The position numbers were made by a program, and so were the translations under genes. A stretch of 40,995 nucleotides of DNA, from contig CAIUHP010000016.1 of assembly GCA_903899015.1 (NCBI GenBank), forward strand, positions 1 through 40,995, in the 5' to 3' direction. The DNA is from an uncultured Armatimonadota bacterium. Lineage in GTDB: Bacteria > Armatimonadota > Fimbriimonadia > Fimbriimonadales > Fimbriimonadaceae. Positions 1-9,300 of this stretch are shown here, one piece after another. How positions within the stretch are numbered: position 1 is the stretch's first letter; each line of letters starts with the position of its first letter. The notes below the pieces were generated by a model. That model made no database searches. It saw only the letters and a list, made by a program, of their open reading frames with translations, and had not been told where the DNA came from.

Positions 1-57
1 CCTATTCTTCCTGGGAAAACTTGAACTCCATCCACACAAAATCTCATAGAGCCCTTC

Positions 58-921
58 TTGTGTGCTTGGGGACTAGAAAAGGTTCTCACACCGTATTTTG
101 GAGTTCCTTACTTTGATCAATGGGGAATCGTGGGCGGACATACAAGCGCATATCGATGGCATATCAACGATCCGTTCTTGTTCAACACTTCCATCAAAGT
201 TCAATTTGAAACGTTCGGATGGATTGCACCTGACGAGAGCGTTCATAAGCGTGCCATGAGTTGGAATCCCCGCGAAGATGACTATGCGAGCGTTGCATTT
301 TGGTACCAAACTGGCACACCTACATTCAAAGCGCGTGCGCCTCACGCTAAAGAGCGAACCCTTCCCAATATCGAGCGCTTAGTCGTGGTCGTATCAGATC
401 TCGATTACGGACAAAAGAATTCGCTGGCAACCGACGAACTGCCGCGGTTGGAATACGACGGTCGAAAAATTAAAGAAAGCAAGGAGAAGGAGGTTCAGAG
501 ATTCCCCGAGTTGTTCGATCACAATTTACTCTTTGTTCCTGCACCCGAAGCGGAACCCAACTCCCTTGAGATCCCTTTCGAAGTTCACGAACGAGAGCCA
601 CTTCGCTTGCTGATCAATGTCGCGAAGGGTCCGAACCTGGGCGTTTATGAAGTGACCTTGGGTGGAGTAAAGATGGGCGAGCAGATGGATTTCTACTCAC
701 CCAATATTGAAGCTCGCGAGTATCATTTCCTCGATTTTTGGCCCGAGCCGGGAACTTACACGCTTCGTTTGGAATGCGTCGGAAAGAATCACCTTTCGTG
801 TGGATCGAGCTTGCTGATAGAGTCAGTGCGACTTCGAGAACGTCGACCGAGGGTCAAGGAAATGGCGTTTGACATCGACAACGATTGGCGCACAAATCCA
901 ATCTATTACGCAGGAACTTAA
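58..921 (+). CDS. DUF2961 (GH172-type) protein, 3' part only
   Basis: This is the C-terminal half of a DUF2961 protein, the family that includes GH172 difructose-anhydride-forming glycosidases. The segment SAYRWHINDPF (residues 30-40) matches the conserved S-x-Y-R-x-H-x-x-D-P block that follows the family's GTGTEDYF core, and the PYFG segment lies before it. The C-terminal half (about 170-260) reads as a beta-sandwich. The first codon listed (TTG at 58) is simply where the open frame can begin. An in-frame TGA lies at 22-24, and the GTGTEDYF core expected just upstream is not readable in this frame. Frame 3 upstream reads ENLNSIH, which resembles the residues before that core, so a small deletion between about 36 and 54 may have broken the gene. 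The 3' end overlaps the convergent DinB gene by 4 bp. A second family member is complete at 23188-24474. The family call is firm; the state of the 5' part is unclear because the window starts here. Confidence 0.7.
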   Translation: MCAWGLEKVLTPYFGVPYFDQWGIVGGHTSAYRWHINDPFLFNTSIKVQFETFGWIAPDESVHKRAMSWNPREDDYASVAFWYQTGTPTFKARAPHAKERTLPNIERLVVVVSDLDYGQKNSLATDELPRLEYDGRKIKESKEKEVQRFPELFDHNLLFVPAPEAEPNSLEIPFEVHEREPLRLLINVAKGPNLGVYEVTLGGVKMGEQMDFYSPNIEAREYHFLDFWPEPGTYTLRLECVGKNHLSCGSSLLIESVRLRERRPRVKEMAFDIDNDWRTNPIYYAGT

Positions 922-1454
922 GATGCGACTTTGGGTGGTTCCGTGAGATGACCACCCAGAAGCGTCAAGTCAGTAGGGAAGATATCCTGCATGGCGAGTA
1001 GTTCGCTCAATTGCCCACCATGATGGATATCGTGAGCCATGATGCGCCAGATTGTCCACTGACGGGACACTACGTAGACGTGACCATGATAAACGTGAGA
1101 ATACGTTTCGCCAAGATCATCGACTGTCCATTGCCCGATGGTTTCATCGATCATTGCCCAAGTTGCTTGCAGCCAACCGGCTAAGCTTTCACTAGAAAAG
1201 TGGGAGGGTGGCTGTCCATTTCTTAGGTCAATTTGGTTGCGAAGTGGAGCACATCTTTCAGGTGAAATGCGCTGAAACCAATCGACACGACCGTCCGCAA
1301 TGTGCCACGCAAGTTCGCCAACCGATCGCATTCCTGGAACTGAACGAAAGGCAAATTGATCGAACGTCAAGTCCCGAACGGCATGAATAAGGCTGAGGTT
1401 ATAACCTTCCCAGCCTTCGTAAACGTAACGTAATTCTTGGCGCTCTGAACGCAT
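918..1454 (-). CDS. DinB-family protein
   Basis: A 178-residue protein of the DinB/YfiT four-helix-bundle superfamily, which usually binds a divalent metal through three histidines and includes bacillithiol- or mycothiol-dependent transferases. The metal-site candidates are visible: H51 in ELAWHIADG and H141/H145 in IMAHDIHHGGQL. Length is typical of the family. It lies 9 bp downstream of the SnoaL-like gene on the same strand, so the two are probably co-transcribed. There is no obvious Shine-Dalgarno sequence before the ATG, which suggests translation coupled to the upstream gene. The substrate cannot be told from the sequence. Confidence 0.8.
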   Translation of the reverse strand: MRSERQELRYVYEGWEGYNLSLIHAVRDLTFDQFAFRSVPGMRSVGELAWHIADGRVDWFQRISPERCAPLRNQIDLRNGQPPSHFSSESLAGWLQATWAMIDETIGQWTVDDLGETYSHVYHGHVYVVSRQWTIWRIMAHDIHHGGQLSELLAMQDIFPTDLTLLGGHLTEPPKVAS

Positions 1455-1463
1455 GAGGTGCCA

Positions 1464-1856
1464 TTACATCTCGCCGAAAGCTTTCAGAACTCGAATCGGG
1501 TCGTAATACTCGCGGACGGCTTTGATCTTTCCATCGACGATCTCCGCTATCGCAACGTAATCCTGGTGGTAGGCATTGTTATTCTCGCGGCAGATCATAT
1601 CTCCCTGGTATTCAGCAATCGCGCCCGTCGTTGTCTCGACAATGCGCGGTTCGGGGCGACTGACAATTTCAAAGAACTCTTCGATCCGAGCCATGAACTT
1701 AAGAATCGTATCTGGACCATTTAACGTGTGGGTATGGCCTTCGGGTGAGTACATGAGCGTCATCACGACATCCTCATGGTAAATTTCGCGATCGCCCGGT
1801 TGCGTCGGACGTCCGACGAGTCCGACATGATGGCGAATGAGTTCAGTGTTCGACAT
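1464..1856 (-). CDS. SnoaL-like / NTF2-fold protein
   Basis: A 130-residue protein with the SnoaL/NTF2-like cone fold signature: an N-terminal helix, YHEDVVM in the first third, and a C-terminal beta hairpin reading VAIAEIVDGKIKAVREYYDP, the usual closing segment of SnoaL-like polyketide-cyclase or ketosteroid-isomerase-type proteins. Such proteins isomerise or hydrolyse small hydrophobic molecules, or only bind them. It is the first gene of a probable two-gene operon with the DinB gene 9 bp downstream. A TACACT box 6 nt before the ATG suggests a leaderless message. Specific function unknown. Confidence 0.78.
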   Translation of the reverse strand: MSNTELIRHHVGLVGRPTQPGDREIYHEDVVMTLMYSPEGHTHTLNGPDTILKFMARIEEFFEIVSRPEPRIVETTTGAIAEYQGDMICRENNNAYHQDYVAIAEIVDGKIKAVREYYDPIRVLKAFGEM

Positions 1857-1868
1857 GAACTGAGTGTA
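1857..1868 (-). promoter_or_regulatory. -10-like box for leaderless start of the SnoaL-like gene
   Basis: On the minus strand TACACT (1863-1868) stands 6 nt before the ATG at 1856. There is no Shine-Dalgarno sequence. This fits the TANNNT-N6/7-start pattern seen at several other genes in the window. No clear -35 box. Confidence 0.4.
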
Positions 1869-1964
1869 CTGGTTTGAAACGCTTCAGGTCCGTCCGTTGC
1901 AAGGTTTAAGAATGACGCTTATTAATTTGCTTACGACCGAATGAGTTGAACTTTGGAACTGCAC

Positions 1965-2008
1965 AAACAAAAAAGAGGCTCCAAAGTCGAACGACCTGGA
2001 ACCTCTTT
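1965..2008 (-). terminator. Intrinsic terminator of the esterase gene
   Basis: The arms at 1972-1983 and 1997-2008 pair over 12 positions with one mismatch (AAAGAGG-x-TCCA). On the minus strand the stem is followed by a run of T (complement of 1965-1974). It lies 23 bp past the stop codon of the esterase gene. Confidence 0.8.
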
Positions 2009-2030
2009 CCACTCCACTTGGAGGCCTTAC

Positions 2031-3059
2031 TTAGTGTTTGATCGGATAGCCTCTCCAGACCCACTCTAGGGCTTGAGGAAGGGTTTGTCGGACCACTCGT
2101 CCATCAACGTGATTCGCGTCTCGAGCAAAGACATACTGATAATGGTAGTGCTTTGCCTTCAAAACCGCGGCAGTTCGGTTGTTGGCAAGAACCCAGTTGT
2201 GATACGTCGAAACATCGTCGTTATAGCGAAGATCGTGTTCGCCCACTTCCATCCAGATTCTTAGCGGCTTATTCTTCGAATTCTGAATAAGGCCGTCATG
2301 GTATTCCCAAGCACCATGAAGGGTCTCAGGGTTGGGCGGCCAAGCTTGATTGACGAATGTGCCTGAATAGGAAAGGACGCGTCGGAAAAGGTCTGGACGA
2401 TACCATGCCATCGTCAGTGCGCAGGCAGCGCCTGAACTTCCGCCCATAGTCATGCGGCCATTGGGATCTTTCGTGAATTCAACGTTGCATTCTGAAGCAG
2501 CTCTTGGAAGCACTTCTGACTCAATGAATTGAGCGTACCAACCGGACATCGTATCGTACTCAAGGCCCCGCTCACTACCTTGAGCATCACTGCCGCCGGA
2601 ATCGATGAAGATCGCGATCATTGCTGGAAGACGATGATCTGCGATCATGTTGTCCAGAATCGTCGGGCATTCACCCTGAGCAAGACTATCCTGAGCTACA
2701 AAGAACGGAGCTTTCGTTCCTGGAACATATTGACTGGGAACGTAGACTGAAACTCGCCGAGTGTAAGGGACGATCTTGCCAAGAACGCCTTTTGCAATTC
2801 CCGGGTAAATCTTGCTGTCCTCAGACTTCATCACGAAGTGGTAGACCTTTCCTTTCGGAACGTCATTACGGACCTTCAGTTCTGGGGCATCTTTGTACTC
2901 AGGAGCAATGATGTAGTCTCCCTCATTCGATGTCGCTGTGTAAGGCGCGTACTTGGTGAAATCGATGGCGGGTGCTTGCGGAGTCTTCGTATTCGAACTC
3001 GCATTAACGACGACAAAGAGAGGGAGGAGAGCCGCTGCGCTCAATAGTCTTGACTTCAT
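2031..3059 (-). CDS. Secreted alpha/beta-hydrolase esterase (Fes / feruloyl-esterase-like)
   Basis: A putative-esterase-family protein (PF00756 type, enterochelin-esterase/feruloyl-esterase-like), expected to hydrolyse an ester outside the cytoplasm. I start it at the internal ATG (3059, MKSRLLSAAALLPLF...), which gives a clean signal peptide of about 20 residues. The open frame extends 16 codons further upstream to a TTG at 3107. In the 342-residue numbering the nucleophile is S208 in GGSSGA (G-x-S-x-G), with acid candidate D276 in VGEHDLRY and H317 in ANHVDGR. The segment RRVSVYVPSQY is the usual first strand region of the family. It is monocistronic, with its own terminator downstream. The ester substrate cannot be inferred. 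Confidence 0.82.
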   Translation of the reverse strand: MKSRLLSAAALLPLFVVVNASSNTKTPQAPAIDFTKYAPYTATSNEGDYIIAPEYKDAPELKVRNDVPKGKVYHFVMKSEDSKIYPGIAKGVLGKIVPYTRRVSVYVPSQYVPGTKAPFFVAQDSLAQGECPTILDNMIADHRLPAMIAIFIDSGGSDAQGSERGLEYDTMSGWYAQFIESEVLPRAASECNVEFTKDPNGRMTMGGSSGAACALTMAWYRPDLFRRVLSYSGTFVNQAWPPNPETLHGAWEYHDGLIQNSKNKPLRIWMEVGEHDLRYNDDVSTYHNWVLANNRTAAVLKAKHYHYQYVFARDANHVDGRVVRQTLPQALEWVWRGYPIKH

Positions 3060-3138
3060 ATTTGAGATCTCATTCAATTCAGAATCTGATTGCGGGACCG
3101 TTGCCAATAGGCAGTGAGTAGGACGCTACCTTATTAGT

Positions 3139-3167
3139 GAACAAAGTGTCAGCATTCAGGCTTTGTT
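3139..3167 (-). terminator. Weak hairpin after the TIM-barrel gene
   Basis: AACAAAG (3140-3146) pairs with CTTTGTT (3161-3167), a 7-bp stem located 15-42 bp past the stop of the gene at 3182-4048. There is no strong T run after it on the minus strand, so termination here is only possible. Confidence 0.3.
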
Positions 3168-3181
3168 AAGGTTAGGGATGT

Positions 3182-4048
3182 TTAAGCCGATTGATCCCAT
3201 GCTTGTTGGGCAAGCTTCTTCATGACCAGGCTTTGCTCCCATCGATCGCTGAATTCCTTTCCGTCTGGTGTCGTAATTGCGTAGCGTGGTGGACCGAGTT
3301 CACTAGCAAAAGGAAAAACGTCTCCTGGTCCTGCGCTTTTTCGCCACTCTCTCATAACTGTAGTCCAGATCTGCACGAAGAACTGAGCCGTCTGACCGCT
3401 ACCGTCTCCAACGTCCACCTGAACCTGCTCTCCATTAGAAATGCGTCCGTGAAGGTGCGAAGTTCGCGAAAGGATCGGCATCATACGGTCGATCGCCTTT
3501 TCATATTCCAAACCGTAAAATTCGCTGACAACGACAAAGTGTGAGAAATCTCCCGTGAAGCGAATTTCTGGGTCGGCATTGACGAGCTCTAGTGCTTGAT
3601 TGAGGCTTTCCGGAATGTTGTTTCGGTGTGTTTCAACCCAAAAACAAAGTCCCTCCTCATTGGCAGTTTTCCTTGCTTCTTTGAGAAACACAACTGCTTC
3701 GCGAATGGGAACGAAAGGGTTCAACGGTTGCGCAAAAACGAAATCGGCCCCGAGCCTCTTGGCTCGATCAACCGTTTGTCGTACATCGTCGAGCGTATGG
3801 GGATGATGTCCGAGCGTCAAGCGAAGACTATGCTGATCCAACGCCGCTTTATGCTTGGATTCATCTGCGTCAGAAAGCCAGCACTCGACGCCCTCAAACC
3901 CGGCCGCCTTAACTCGCTGAAGCTTCTCGTCGAGCGTCCACTCGGTTTCAGCGTTCATGGGCAAACCGATGAGTGACCAGAGGGAATGTTGAATTTGGAG
4001 GCGAGGAGGATTGTTGCTACCGTCGTTGTAGCGATCAAAAGCGGCCAT
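3182..4048 (-). CDS. Sugar phosphate isomerase/epimerase-like TIM-barrel protein
   Basis: A 288-residue protein of the xylose-isomerase-like TIM-barrel family (AP-endonuclease family 2 fold), which isomerises or epimerises sugars using a divalent metal. Candidate metal and active-site positions fall at strand ends: E in GFEGVECWL, H in LGHHPHTLDD, E and H in CFWVETHRNN, D in FTGDFSHF and H in SHLHGRI. The full barrel appears present. The cytoplasmic location is inferred from the lack of a signal peptide. It is divergent from the ankyrin-repeat gene with a 243-bp spacer. A TAGAAC hexamer lies 6 nt before the ATG, a weak match to the leaderless pattern. The substrate is unknown. Confidence 0.82.
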   Translation of the reverse strand: MAAFDRYNDGSNNPPRLQIQHSLWSLIGLPMNAETEWTLDEKLQRVKAAGFEGVECWLSDADESKHKAALDQHSLRLTLGHHPHTLDDVRQTVDRAKRLGADFVFAQPLNPFVPIREAVVFLKEARKTANEEGLCFWVETHRNNIPESLNQALELVNADPEIRFTGDFSHFVVVSEFYGLEYEKAIDRMMPILSRTSHLHGRISNGEQVQVDVGDGSGQTAQFFVQIWTTVMREWRKSAGPGDVFPFASELGPPRYAITTPDGKEFSDRWEQSLVMKKLAQQAWDQSA

Positions 4049-4160
4049 GCATTGGTTCTACCTTGCAAAATCGGAGAATTAATACCGTGTAAGAAAGAGA
4101 CTCATTCCCAGGTGACTTCTGGCAGAGTAGCTGCAAATGGACAGTTGGAGTTAAACTTGT

Positions 4161-4192
4161 GGAGGCGTGCAGGGCGCCTCCCGTCCGCGGAC
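4161..4192. promoter_or_regulatory. Hairpin plus palindrome in the divergent spacer
   Basis: GGAGGCG (4161-4167) pairs perfectly with CGCCTCC (4175-4181), and the perfect palindrome GTCCGCGGAC follows at 4183-4192. It lies 100 bp upstream of the ankyrin gene's Shine-Dalgarno sequence, in the spacer between divergent genes. It could be a leader structure or a regulator site. Confidence 0.35.
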
Positions 4193-4291
4193 AGGACTGA
4201 GTCCACCTGGTTATTTTTCGGCGCAGGTTCCTTTCGAATCTCCTTTCGCCCAGACTTGCGGACGCCGGGCATAAACCTGAGGAGGTTTGTC

Positions 4292-5545
4292 ATGACCCAT
4301 CGTCACTTTCCGGTTCGACCGAATCTAGTCCAACTCAAGCATCAAGCCAAGGAGTTACTGAGACAGCTTCACGCAGAAGATCCTTTTGCAATTGCCGACT
4401 TTACCGAGCTATTTCAATCTCGGAAAGTTGCAGGCCAAGCGAAGTTGGCAGATGCTCAGTTTCTTCTTGCCCGCATTTATGGATTGCCCAGTTGGCCAAG
4501 GCTTGTGGTCGCCTGCCACCTGACCCACGCCATTTGGCAAGACGACCGAGTTACTGTAAAGAAACTCCTCCTAGAGAATCCCAAACTGATTTTTGAAGAC
4601 GCTCGAGGGGTGGAAGGTAACTGGGGGCGGCCGATGTCCTACGCAGCAACTGTCGGACGAGATGAGATCGTCAGGATGTGCTTCGATCTTGGAGCTGAGG
4701 ACGTTCAATTCGCTTTTGAGCGCGCTTGCTTGCAAGGAAGACTTGCAACCGCTGAATTACTTTCTGAACTCGGAGGAAGCCCCCGACGGGGTGCAGTCAT
4801 GGGGCCTTGTGAGACTCTCAACGCCGAAGGGTTGAAGTTCCTTCTGGAGCACGGCGCAGAGTTTTGTGATGAAAGTGGAGACCGATTGGCTCCAGTAGGC
4901 ATGATCCTTCAAACCTATTGCAGGAGTCCGAAGGGGAAACACGGATGTCTTGAACTGGCGGCTCGACAGGGAATTCATCTTCCCGATTCGCCCGTTTTTG
5001 GAATGCATCGAGGGAGGATTGACTTGCTCGAAGCATGCCTTGCTCGTGATCCTGGGATGTTGTCTCGGACGTTTACGCATCGTGAGATCTTCCCCGATGA
5101 TTTGGGATGCAGCTCTGATGAGACGCTCGCCCTCTGTGGCACGCCGTTGGGAGGAGGGACTTTGCTCCACATGGCTATTGACTACGATGAAGTTGAGATA
5201 TTCGACTGGCTCCTTGATCATGGAGCGTCGCCCAATGCACGTGACTCCGTTAACGGTAGTAACGAAACCGGGCATACCCCTCTCTTCAATGCGGTCGTTT
5301 GCCAAACTGCCGCGACGAACTTGAGGAACGATGATTATTTCGCTCGTAAGTTGCTTGATCATGGTGCTGATACTCAAATTCGAGCATCCCTTAGCAAAGC
5401 CCTTCGGTTTGTGGAGGATGAATCACTCCATACCTACCATCAGGTGACGGCACTTGAGTGGGGAAGAGAGTTTCACGATCAACAGTGGGTGAATCGTGAC
5501 GTCCTCAAACTTCTCGCTAGTATTCAAGTCTTTACAGAGCCATAA
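4292..5545 (+). CDS. Ankyrin-repeat protein
   Basis: A 417-residue ankyrin-repeat protein, predicted to bind other proteins in the cytoplasm. I start it at the ATG at 4292 because GAGGAGG (4279-4285) stands 6 nt upstream; the open frame itself runs back to 3986. The N-terminal 70 residues carry the LKHQAKELLR ... FQSRKVAGQAKLADAQFLLARIYGLPSWPRLV block that precedes ankyrin repeats in many Acidobacteria, Gemmatimonadetes and Armatimonadota proteins. Repeats can be seen at RPMSYAATVGRDEIVRMCFD, EGLKFLLEHGAEF, TLLHMAIDYDEVEIFDWLLD and FARKLLDHGADTQ. There is no signal peptide or membrane segment. The binding partner is unknown. Confidence 0.85.
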   Translation: MTHRHFPVRPNLVQLKHQAKELLRQLHAEDPFAIADFTELFQSRKVAGQAKLADAQFLLARIYGLPSWPRLVVACHLTHAIWQDDRVTVKKLLLENPKLIFEDARGVEGNWGRPMSYAATVGRDEIVRMCFDLGAEDVQFAFERACLQGRLATAELLSELGGSPRRGAVMGPCETLNAEGLKFLLEHGAEFCDESGDRLAPVGMILQTYCRSPKGKHGCLELAARQGIHLPDSPVFGMHRGRIDLLEACLARDPGMLSRTFTHREIFPDDLGCSSDETLALCGTPLGGGTLLHMAIDYDEVEIFDWLLDHGASPNARDSVNGSNETGHTPLFNAVVCQTAATNLRNDDYFARKLLDHGADTQIRASLSKALRFVEDESLHTYHQVTALEWGREFHDQQWVNRDVLKLLASIQVFTEP

Positions 5546-6206
5546 CGGCAGTTCTCCGGTGCGAAAAGATCTACGGAAAGGTTGAGTTTTAAGGAATTCT
5601 TCTTAACACTCAGCCTTCAACCGGTTAAGCCCGCAACCCAAAACAATGTAAGCATGTTAGTTACTGAATTAGGCCTTCGACGTAAGTCTCAATCTACGCG
5701 TGACTACTTTCCTAGTTGTTGTAAATCAGCGATCAATAGGTTAACTCAGAATTTCGAAGCAGTATCTCAAGACAAGAAGTCACATATTTTAGGCTGACGA
5801 GTTCTAGATCACGCAGAATTGAACTTGTGATGACCAATTTTTGATTAAGATTGGTTCGGACTAAACTGATTTGTGCCCACCTACCCGGGCAAGAATTTGG
5901 TTAACTCTCTTGAACGAGTCTCGACTGATTCGGACTGAATCTTGCCTATCGAAGCGCACACATAGCTTTGATGAAAAGGGGTTTGAGAGGGTCTAAAGAC
6001 GTGTTTTCGTTCGCTGCCTGTTTCAGATGGGCATTTGGACCTATCGGTTTGATGCGGGAAGTGGCACAAATTCTAGACGTCAGGGAACCACTAGGCTTCG
6101 AACGATCGTGCAGCTGAGCCATATCAGCCTAGGAAACTTACTGATAGAACTAACCTGATGCTGGTAGAAATAGCAGGTACGCCGATGAACCTGATTAAGT
6201 TCCCTT
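5546..6206. other. Gene-free stretch upstream of the giant repeat gene
   Basis: About 660 bp without a credible coding region: the open frames here are short, lack ribosome binding sites and resemble no family. A small inverted repeat (ACCAAT ... ATTGGT, about 5833-5855) is the only other structure noticed. No tRNA or known riboswitch was recognised. Confidence 0.5.
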
Positions 6207-6244
6207 GAGCGATGTTAAGCGTTCAACATGCTCTTTAGTTTTTT
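6207..6244 (+). terminator. Terminator-like hairpin ahead of the giant gene
   Basis: GAGC-g-ATGTT (6207-6216) pairs with AACAT-GCTC (6225-6233), leaving one bulged G, and is followed by TTTAGTTTTTT (6234-6244), the form of an intrinsic terminator on the plus strand. It lies 660 bp past the ankyrin gene and 138 bp before the giant gene. It could end the ankyrin transcript, end an unseen small RNA, or act as an attenuator in a long leader. Confidence 0.5.
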
Positions 6245-6381
6245 GAGATTTGGGTGTATTCTGGCACCAGACGTTCTTGTACGTCTTGGCCTTGCTTCTT
6301 GGATAGTAACGACTTACTTGTCGGGTCGGCTATCGTGATGCACGGACATGTGATACACGAATCCTGGTCTGGGGAACATCG

Positions 6382-9300
6382 ATGCCACACACGGAACATA
6401 TTTCGAAACCTCGGCGGGCGTTTAGGCCGCCGATACAATTAATTTTATTGCTACTTGCGCTGTTGCTGCCAGCAATTGGATCAGCTCAAACAGTCAAGTC
6501 TCTCGCACTCAATCCAACGACGGTCAATGCGGGCTATTCCAGCACTGGAACAGTTACACTGTCTGCCGCCGCACCTGCCGGTGGATTGGTTGTCACTCTG
6601 GGCTCAAACTCCACTTCAGCTACTGTCTCTAATGTGACGGTTGCTGCAGGCGCGACGACTGCAAACTTCACGGTTGCAACGTCGCAGCAAGGAGCTACGA
6701 GCGTCACTGCGACAATCACCGCTTCAGCGAATAGCAGTTCGCAAACGGCTAACCTGACGATCAATCCAATCGCTTTGACTGGATTCTCAGTTGCCCCAAG
6801 CCCTGCTTACGGTGGTGGAACGATCACAGGAACTCTCACGATTAGCGCAGCGGCACCGCCAGCTGGCTTTAGAGTGAACCTTTCTTCTGACCTTCCTTCG
6901 CAAGTGACCGTCCCGGCAACAGCCACGGTACCGTCAGGAGCAACCACTGGAACCTTTACGATCACGGCGACGCCGGTGACCAGTAAGATAACGGCCAACC
7001 TTAGTGCAAGCGCTTTTGGCGCTTCGTTCCCATGGGCCCTTCCAGTTATTCCTCCGGTTCCTAATTCGGTAACGCTTAACCCAACATCTGTTCTTGGCGG
7101 CGCAAGCTCCTCAGCGAAAGTAACCCTTACGGGTGCTGCTCCGACTGGCGGCGTTGTTGTCACGCTTGGTTCCGACAATGCGGCAGCACAGGTTCCTGGA
7201 TCGATTACGATTCCAGCTGGCGGTTCTTCAGCCAACTTCACTGTCACAACGTCTGGTATTACCACTGGCGTCACAGCCAATATTTCAGGAACTGTTGGTA
7301 CGACCAAGGTTTCTTCCGCTCTCACGATTACGGCACCAACGGTCACCTCACTCTCCTTGAATCCTACAACTCTATTGGGTGGTAGCGGTTCAGTTGGAAC
7401 GGTCAAGATCTCAAGTGCTGCTCCGACTGGCGGCGACACAATCGCGCTCAGTTCAAACAACGCATCGGTAACGGTCCCTGCAACAGTAGTTATTCCTGCT
7501 GGAGCTACTACTGCAAACTTTAACGTTACAACGGTAGCAGTTGCTGCCAACTTGACGGCTACGATTACAGCCGCTGCTAATAGCACTTCGCAAACTGCGA
7601 CGCTATCGGTCGCCGGACCAACTGTTACTACTCTCACCCTCAATCCAACATCAGTGTTGGGCGGAGTGAGCTCTACTGGAACCATTACGATTAGTTCAGC
7701 TGCACCAGCAGGTGGACTGTCAGTCGCTCTTGCATCAAATAACGCATCTGCAACTGTTCCAGCAACCGCAACCATCGCAGCGGGCGCTACCACCGGTACT
7801 TTCACTGTTACGACAGTGGCAGTTGGTGCAAACGCAAACGCAACAATTACAGCTTCGTCAAATGGCTCGAGCCAAACTGCTTCCCTTGCACTTACGGCTC
7901 CAACGATTAGCGCCTTCTCGCTCAATCCGACAACCGTAGTTGGTGGAATCAGCTCGACAGGCACCATTACACTTACAAGCGCAGCCCCTGCAAGTGGCTT
8001 TGTGGTTTCGCTAGCATCTAACAATGCTGCGGCCACAGTTCCTGCGACTGCTACCGTTGCAGGTGGTGCAACTTCTGGAACCTTCACTGTAACAACTACA
8101 GCAGTGGGTGCCAACGCTTCAGCAACGATCACGGGAACCGCTAACGGCCAATCGCCAACAGCGACCCTCGCGATCACTGCTCCAACTATCACTGGCGTCT
8201 CCCTCAACCCAACTTCGGTTACGGGTGGTGTGTCTTCAACCGGTACGGTTACACTCAGCAGTGCTGCTCCAGCAGCTGGCTTTGCAGTCACCCTGACATC
8301 CAGCAACACCGCGGCCGCAACTGTTCCAGCAACAGTATCAGTCGCAGCAGGTGCTACAACCGCGACCTTTACGGTTTCCACGGTTACAGTTGTCAGCAAT
8401 GCAACTTCAACAATCACTGCAGCTGCGAACGGCGTTTCTCAGACAGCATCGCTTTCAGTGAATGCAGGATCTGCAGTTACGTTGAAGCTTGCTGGTGGTG
8501 GAATTGTTGGAGGCTTGTCCTTCGGCAATAACACAGTGACCATTAGCTCGGCTGCTCCAGCAGGTGGGACGGTCATTAACCTCAGCACCAACAATGCTGC
8601 CGTAACTGTTCCTTCAACGGTCACAGTTCCAGCCGGTGCGACAGTAACCCCTGGCTTCACAGTGAGCACCGTTGGTGTTACTTCCAATCAGGTTGTAACG
8701 ATCACGGCTACTCTCGGTGGTGCAACTTCGAAGGCAACCCTCACGGTTGTTCCTGCTTACATTAAGACAGTGGCTCTCAGCCCTTCAACAGTCGCTGGTG
8801 GCACATCGTCAACCGGTACTGTCACGCTGAACGGTCCAGTCGCTGCAGGCAGCACGACAACAGTCACTCTGGCTTCAAATAACGCAGCCGTAGTAGTTCC
8901 TGCTTCCGTTAGTGTTGCGGCCGGTGCTACAACGGCAACGTTCACGGCAACGACCAATGCGGTCCTGTCATCGACGTCAGTTACGGTTACCGCGACCACT
9001 GGTTCAAACAGTGCAACCGGAACAATCACCGTTGCTCCTCCAGCAGTCACTGCTCTCTCATTGAATCCAACTAGCTTGGTCGGTGGAAACAGTTCAACTG
9101 GCACGGTGACAATCAGTAGCGCAGCCCCAGCCGGCGGCCTTACCGTTACTCTCGCTTCGAACAACGCAGCCGCAACTGTTCCTGCAACCGTAAGTGTTGC
9201 AGCCGGTGCAACTTCTGCAACGTTCTCAGTTACAACCGTAGCCGTTGGGTCCAACGCGACCGCAACGATTTCGGCAACTGCAAACAGCGCGACTTCAACT

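Noticed and set aside
3986-4291. N-terminal extension of the ankyrin protein
   Set aside because: It overlaps the divergent isomerase gene, has no domain features, and a strong Shine-Dalgarno sequence precedes the ATG at 4292.
4757-5377. 206-codon minus-strand open frame under the ankyrin gene
   Set aside because: It is a shadow of the ankyrin gene, whose motifs, start site and codon pattern are clear.
5582-5797. 71-codon open frame after the ankyrin gene
   Set aside because: It has a TTG start, no ribosome binding site, low-complexity composition and no recognisable family.
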